64,000 nucleotides of DNA from Hofstenia miamia (Eukaryota; Xenacoelomorpha; Acoela), in assembly GCA_004352715.1 (NCBI GenBank), contig SCFE01000109.1, positions 689,936-753,935 of the forward strand, in the 5' to 3' direction. The notes beneath the pieces are model-generated. The model was not told the DNA's origin, did no database searches, and was given only the letters and a program-made list of their open reading frames with translations. Both the position numbers and the translations under genes were made by a program. Positions 58,466-64,000 of this stretch are shown in pieces (the stretch's first letter is position 1; each line of letters starts with the position of its first letter).

Positions 58466-58663
58466 GCCATGGATTTCTATAGCACTACCATGATGCGAAC
58501 TGCGCTTTGTAAGTGACCAAATCAGGCTGAACTTACACTAAATCATAGTGAAATTTATCAAACTGTAAACATGTTTACCTAACTTTCTCACTTGCATTCA
58601 GCCTTCTTTGGTCAATACCAAAAGTCCAGTTCACATCCTAGTAGTGTTATAGAAATCCATGGC
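58466..58663. repeat. Palindromic MITE with TTA target duplication (Harbinger-like)
   Basis: Inverted repeats of about 75 bp start GCCATGGATTTCTATAGCAC (left) and GCCATGGATTTCTATAACAC (right, inverted). They share GATG-GAACTG and TGACCAAA-AGGCTGAA further in. TTA lies at 58463-58465 and 58664-58666, a 3-bp target duplication typical of PIF/Harbinger elements. 198 bp, non-coding. Confidence 0.75.
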
Positions 58664-58666
58664 TTA

Positions 58667-59712
58667 GCAGCAAAAGTATCTAATATTAGCTTGCAAATAT
58701 TTGGTTGACGGCAATAAGCATAAATAATTGACATTGTTGTATCATTCGGGGATAATTGTGCCTTATTTAGTAGAAAAATAAATTTATTTATTAGTAGAAC
58801 CTATAACATCAAAAAAATTAATTTTCCATTTTGTAATTTTAGTCGATTTTATTATATATTTCCGATACTGCTATTTTGCAGTAAATTTTGCTCAATTAAT
58901 TTCGAGTCTGGAATTACAAACAAAGAATATATTTTGTAGTAAAATCAATTGTCTCTGCTTTTATAATAAGTTTCTTAATAAAAGTTTGCGAGGGAATGTT
59001 ATTTGAATTTTTGAAATTGTAAACAAATGTGTCTGTTTAGTAGTAATAACTTGAGCTAGCTATTTCTAACCAACAGCGACACAATATATACACTGTGGTG
59101 TGGATACGTCAAAAACGTTGAACTAAGATCATTATATAAATATTTTTTTATAGTCTTAGCAAATTTACAGAATACTTCATTTAGAAGAGGCGATCTTAGC
59201 AATTCGAAAGTTACAAGATCAATGAGGTGCCTTCAGAATGTTTCTTGTAATGTCCAAGGAAATGACTACTTAAAAAACTGCGAATTTACCATCATTAGTC
59301 GAAAAAATTCATTCGATCAAATTAGATGTTATCATTCAAAATGAAGATATATTCTCAGTTTTTAAGTTATCGTAAATATAAAACACTTGCATGCTTAGTA
59401 TATTAGTAAATTTAAATGTGTTTTTCTATTTTCATTATTTGGTACTATAATAACATCAAACTAGTTTAGTAATCATGATTAACTTGTGGTGATAATAAAT
59501 TTAATCATTGCTCAATTCAATTCTTTACCCATTTATGCTTACAACAAGCTACTTATTACCTAATTAATAGAAATATTCAGTCGAAAAAAGCTGCTTTTCA
59601 ATTTTACAAGATAAACTATTTAACTTTATGCCTATAAAGAGTAAGGAATTTCAATAATTATTAATAAGAATTTTTCTCAGGTGTAGAAATTCGAAAATAT
59701 TTATTTAAGCTA

Positions 59713-59759
<47 letters not shown>

Positions 59760-62309
59760 TATATGAAATTAAAATACTTAAATTCACTACATAGTGATGA
59801 GATGCACCAAGATTTGAAAAGTATATTTATATATTTTCTCTTAATTGTTAAGCAAAAATGTTTGAATTTAGGATCGTCAAAATTGTTCTTGTATATTTTT
59901 TATTTTTAATTAAAGTAGAAAATGTATGTTGCTTTGTGGAATCTTTGAATTTATTTATTTTTATTTGTTAGCAGGGGCGAGTAGATTTTAAAATTTGGAA
60001 AATAAAAAATATCTATTTTCGCAAATTATAAAATTGAATTTTCCATTTATTAGAATATAATATAAATACATAGAAAAACAAGTCAATCAAGCAAATATTT
60101 CCACAAATTTATTTAGCGTTTAAAACATGCATTAAATATTATATAAATAAAAATAAGCACAATAGTTAAAATTGTATCAAAGTTATGCATTATTTAATAT
60201 TTATAAAAATAATTTAATGAGAATTATAAAGTAAACACATTTACGCTCTAGTTCAAATGCATCTACACTTAATAATCAAACGGGTACATTTATTGCAATA
60301 AATAAATCAAAAATTACTTAAGGAGGGAGTACGCCTGAAAAATAGAGTGATAGAAAATACTCTATATTTCGACAGGTTTGCATCCAAACCCCCCACAAAT
60401 TGTATATAAGTAGAAAGCTTATAACATGAATATTTTGATAAAAATATTACAGATACAAAAAATCTATATTACGATGGCTCTATATGCCATTAGTAAACCC
60501 TTGTAAATATGGTTGAAAAAATTAAAAATAATTGCCAACTATTTGGATAAAAATGCATAGTTTTTCTAATGGCAATTTTCCAAATATTTGGCAAATATTT
60601 GCCAAATAATTGCAAAATTATCAAAATTCGTACAAATTATGCATTCCCTAATTTACAGCTTATTTGATTAAAGAAACATGTGCATAATGTATAATGTACT
60701 ATTCCGCACATTTTTAGAACTAATATTAAAAATTTTTAACTCATTATTGAATAAAATTGAAAACAGTTAAATGTCTTCACACTTTCACACTCTAGCAGTT
60801 ATTCTTCCTTCTGTAAAATTTTGTGTAAAAACCAGAGTTATGGAAACATACTTTTGTAATAATATTACCGCAGTTGTATACAAATATATTATCCCAATAT
60901 TCCAATATTCTCAATAAATGAATTCCGTATAAAATCAATTTGCTCGTAATACTATCTCTCTACATAAATTTTCCGAAGTGTTGAACTCGATGGAGTTTTT
61001 AATTTCGCATCTTTCTCATTAAATACTTCATATCTGAATAATCGCACTTATATAATGGAATGTTCACATTCTTACTAGTGATCTCGCCATGTCTGTGTAA
61101 AAATAATTTGACTCACTATTCGAATCTGTGTGGAGATAAGTTTGCCTACTCCTTCTTCAAAGCTCCAGTTGAGTTCAATGTTTGTTGTTTTCAATATGCT
61201 TAGCACCACGATTATTGCAGTCAACAAAATTGTGCAATATCAACTATTCTAATTGGAGAATGCATTCAGTGAAGCCCTCCACTAACTACTTGAAATTTGA
61301 AAACAACAATTACATAACAATTTTTATAATAATTGATCATCACCTTTGTTTGCTTGCCTTTTCTCACGAAAGTGGCTGCATTGAACTCGTTTTTATTAAA
61401 ATTATGTCAAAAACTTGAATTGTACAGAAATATGTTAAACACATCTTTAATTGTAAGAACCTAATCCTATCCCTGAATATTATGATAGTTTGTATATACC
61501 TATGTTCCTCATTTTTAATAAAAAGTAATTTTTAAAAATGGACGTAAATCTAAAAAATTAACACAAACACTATATAACTTTCTAGAAGACGTGCATGCAA
61601 GTTTCTTAATTGACAGTATCACTACCAACATTATAGTGAAACATTGACCCAACTCAACCCAACCCATTTAAAGCCCCGCACTAGTTAAGTAAGGATTTGT
61701 AAAATTCAAAAGATTTTAAATTAAGTGAATCACATGTCTATATAATAATCAACATACCTCTATTGAGATAAGCATTTTGTGTACATATATTTGACACCGT
61801 ACCAAATACGAATTACAAGAAACATTTATTGAATAAATTTCTTTGAAAGCAGGACTGATATTATGCAATTATTGGTACAGCTTGATACACTCAAATTGCA
61901 GTGAATGTCATAGATATTTTATTATATACAATTTTTCATCTATTACCTGTCAAAATTTTTTTTATTTGATAATTAAATGTTCTGTTAGAAAATAATGTCA
62001 TACTTTAAAAATTTGAATAATTTATTATATATAAATTAGTATTTCATTTACAAAAAATTAAAACACGCTACTGCATCAAGAAAGTCATAACATTGATCAT
62101 TACGTACTGATTTATATATTTAGAAATTATTTGAAATAGTAAGGTTTGATGATTCAAAATTCAGCCTGTGCATAACTTTCCCCTTTTCACAAGATCGAAT
62201 ATATGGAACTAACTTCCATTTATCACACTAGCAGGCATATTTTTGAATAATTATTGACATCCAAATAAACATTTTTGGTTGCAGTAACGTTTTACTAACG
62301 CTAATTTTG
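58667..62309. other. AT-rich intergenic DNA, no gene recognised
   Basis: About 3.6 kb with only short open frames. A long (TA)n tract lies at about 59716-59757. Repeated TTTGCCAAATATT-like words lie around 60575-60620. The 78-codon frame at 61182-61418 has no recognisable domain. Confidence 0.45.
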
Positions 62310-62460
62310 TGACATAGCAATTTGGTCATAATTTTGGCATATTTAAATTTAGCATTTCAATTTTTGGAAGCTAAGAGACTAGAAAGTTAAAGGGGGTTTT
62401 ACAAATTTTCAAACTTTTCTAAGATAGTGCTGAATTTTTGCATAAATTATTCTTAATTTC
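62310..62460 (+). repeat. Fragment of the TACCCA-family MITE
   Basis: GTCATAATTTTGGCA, TTTAAATTTAGCATTTCAATT, ACAAATTTTCAAAC and TTTTGCATAAATTATTCTTA match the centre of the MITE (22350-22500; reverse complement of 9190-9330) in order, with many changes. No termini. Confidence 0.6.
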
Positions 62461-63092
62461 CTTTGAATATGTTATATTATTGGTGAAAAGACGTTTGACA
62501 CTTTGGCACCAATGGTCCTTTGATGTTCCTAAATATTGTCCATTATTGAGAACATTTAAATCAGAATTATTTTCAACCTTTTTGGAGAATAAATTGACTA
62601 ATGCCCGAAGATATTTACATAGTCACAACTATAATTTCTGCACACGTTTGAGAGTTATATATGTATATACCAATAGAACGGATGTTAACAATACTGTATA
62701 TATAACTACAAATTTATCAGCACTAAATTAATACGTTTTAAATGTAGAACTTTTTGTTTAAAGGTATATCTGCAGTCGGAGTCATACTCACAATGAGGTA
62801 CAAAATAAAAGAATAGTCACAACATAAAATTTGGTCAAGGTGAATAAAAAATTTTTTGACACTGAGCAAAAAATTTTTAACAACATTTTGATATATAGGA
62901 AAAGGAATAAACTAGTAATAATAAGTAGCGTCTAGGAAATGCTTAGCACCTGTAGTTTTGATATAATGGTGATTTAAGTTTTACTGTACTTCAAGACTAC
63001 AAAATGGTTCAACCCCGTGATGTAGGCCAGTTTTTTAAAAATCAATGCATAGACCAAATGTCACTTGAACAATTGCTTGTTATGATCTACAT
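62461..63092. other. Intergenic DNA, no gene recognised
   Basis: AT-rich spacer. The 97-codon frame at 62438-62731 begins inside the MITE fragment and shows no known domain. Confidence 0.4.
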
Positions 63093-63478
63093 CAGACTTG
63101 TCAATTAGCCGACATTTCCAAGCTCGGCTCGGCTCGGCTAGGCTCAGTCCGGCTCGTTTAAGTTTTGTGTAAGTTCGGCTCGGTTTGGCTCGCCACATAA
63201 AATCTTTGAATGAGGCTCGTTTTAGCTCGGTATTTTTTTAAAAATATTGTGCTCAAAGAATTTTTTACATAGCTCTTCCTATTATTTAATAAACATTTCT
63301 TAAATAAGATTATAGTAAAGGCATACTGACTGCAAAAAATAAGAAAAATCTCCATACTCAAATTAACAAGCAGAACTATAAACTTGATTTGCTTAAAATA
63401 AGCTCGTTTTGGGTTCGTTGTATATCAAATACTGTGCTCAAGCTCGGCTCGGCTCGGCTCGCCTCGTTGACAAGTCTG
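63093..63478 (+). repeat. Non-autonomous hAT-type MITE, copy 2
   Basis: Starts CAGACTTGTCAA and ends TTGACAAGTCTG, a perfect 12-bp terminal inverted repeat. ATCTACAT (63085-63092) and ATCTGCAT (63479-63486) flank it, an 8-bp target duplication with one change, which defines the hAT superfamily. GCTCGGCTCGGCT runs lie at both subterminal regions and are probable transposase-binding sites. 386 bp, non-coding. Confidence 0.88.
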
Positions 63479-63488
63479 ATCTGCATTA

Positions 63489-64000
63489 NNNNNNNNNNNN
63501 NNNNNNNNNNNNNNNNNNNNNNNNNNNNNNNNNNNNNNNNNNNNNNNNNNNNNNNNNNNNNNNNNNNNNNNNNNNNNNNNNNNNNNNNNNNNNNNNNNNN
63601 NNNNNNNNNNNNNNNNNNNNNNNNNNNNNNNNNNNNNNNNNNNNNNNNNNNNNNNNNNNNNNNNNNNNNNNNNNNNNNNNNNNNNNNNNNNNNNNNNNNN
63701 NNNNNNNNNNNNNNNNNNNNNNNNNNNNNNNNNNNNNNNNNNNNNNNNNNNNNNNNNNNNNNNNNNNNNNNNNNNNNNNNNNNNNNNNNNNNNNNNNNNN
63801 NNNNNNNNNNNNNNNNNNNNNNNNNNNNNNNNNNNNNNNNNNNNNNNNNNNNNNNNNNNNNNNNNNNNNNNNNNNNNNNNNNNNNNNNNNNNNNNNNNNN
63901 NNNNNNNNNNNNNNNNNNNNNNNNNNNNNNNNNNNNNNNNNNNNNNNNNNNNNNNNNNNNNNNNNNNNNNNNNNNNNNNNNNNNNNNNNNNNNNNNNNNN
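63489..64000. other. Assembly gap reaching the window end
   Basis: All N. Confidence 0.98.

Overview
The window is AT-rich eukaryotic, almost certainly invertebrate animal, genomic DNA from a gapped draft scaffold. Evidence for an animal: split genes with GT/AG introns, a class A G-protein-coupled receptor, a secreted PAN/apple-like protein, and Tc1, hAT, gypsy and LINE-type repeats. A lophotrochozoan (mollusc, annelid or similar) is my best guess from the style of the receptor, but that is inference. There are no operons, CRISPR arrays or recognisable tRNA/rRNA genes. Gaps of exactly 1000 N (15018-16017, 27622-28621, 52132-53131), 21 N (30605-30625, 57920-57940), single N (25301, 40100, 45863, 46681) and a terminal run from 63489 limit interpretation.

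0.3-15 kb: two decayed minus-strand Ty3/gypsy retrotransposons of one family lie head to tail. Copy 1 (321-8910) has both LTRs, gag with a CCHC knuckle, protease, RT, RNase H, integrase and a ~2.3 kb third reading region after pol. Copy 2 (about 9966 into the 15 kb gap) keeps an intact YIDD but has a different 3' end and no visible LTR. A truncated DNA-transposon-like repeat (9071-9917) lies between them and recurs in inverted orientation at 21759-22692.

16-33 kb: mostly non-coding. It holds a G/C hairpin, a 179-bp tandem repeat, a hAT-type MITE, a long inverted repeat (fold-back) at 23-24.5 kb, an LTR-like block with ~500-bp tandem units and a minus-strand TATA box, and a dead Tc1 transposon.

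33.7-41.9 kb: the protein-coding part. Three plus-strand exons with matching phase-1 junctions look like TM1, TM2 and TM3-7 of one class A receptor, with a second partial TM1-exon remnant between them. A LINE RT fragment follows, then a two-exon gene for a secreted PAN/apple-like protein.

42-51 kb: two direct copies of one non-LTR retrotransposon on the minus strand. Copy A is interrupted by an 861-bp MITE full of CCACCAGTGG palindromes and by a solo LTR with a 4-bp target duplication. The duplicate LINE supplies the empty-site reference for both insertions. Part of copy A looks misassembled.

51.7-57.2 kb: an orphan coding exon, a gap, then a striking upstream region: seven perfect TGTGGGAAA sites (Su(H)/RBPJ consensus), a perfect CRE, four CCAAT boxes at exact 42-bp spacing, a TATA-like box, and an ATG in GCCGCCATGG context. 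A degraded gypsy-like pol follows. 57-64 kb is AT-rich intergenic DNA with a Harbinger-like palindromic MITE (TTA duplications), a second hAT MITE with an 8-bp target duplication, and microsatellites.
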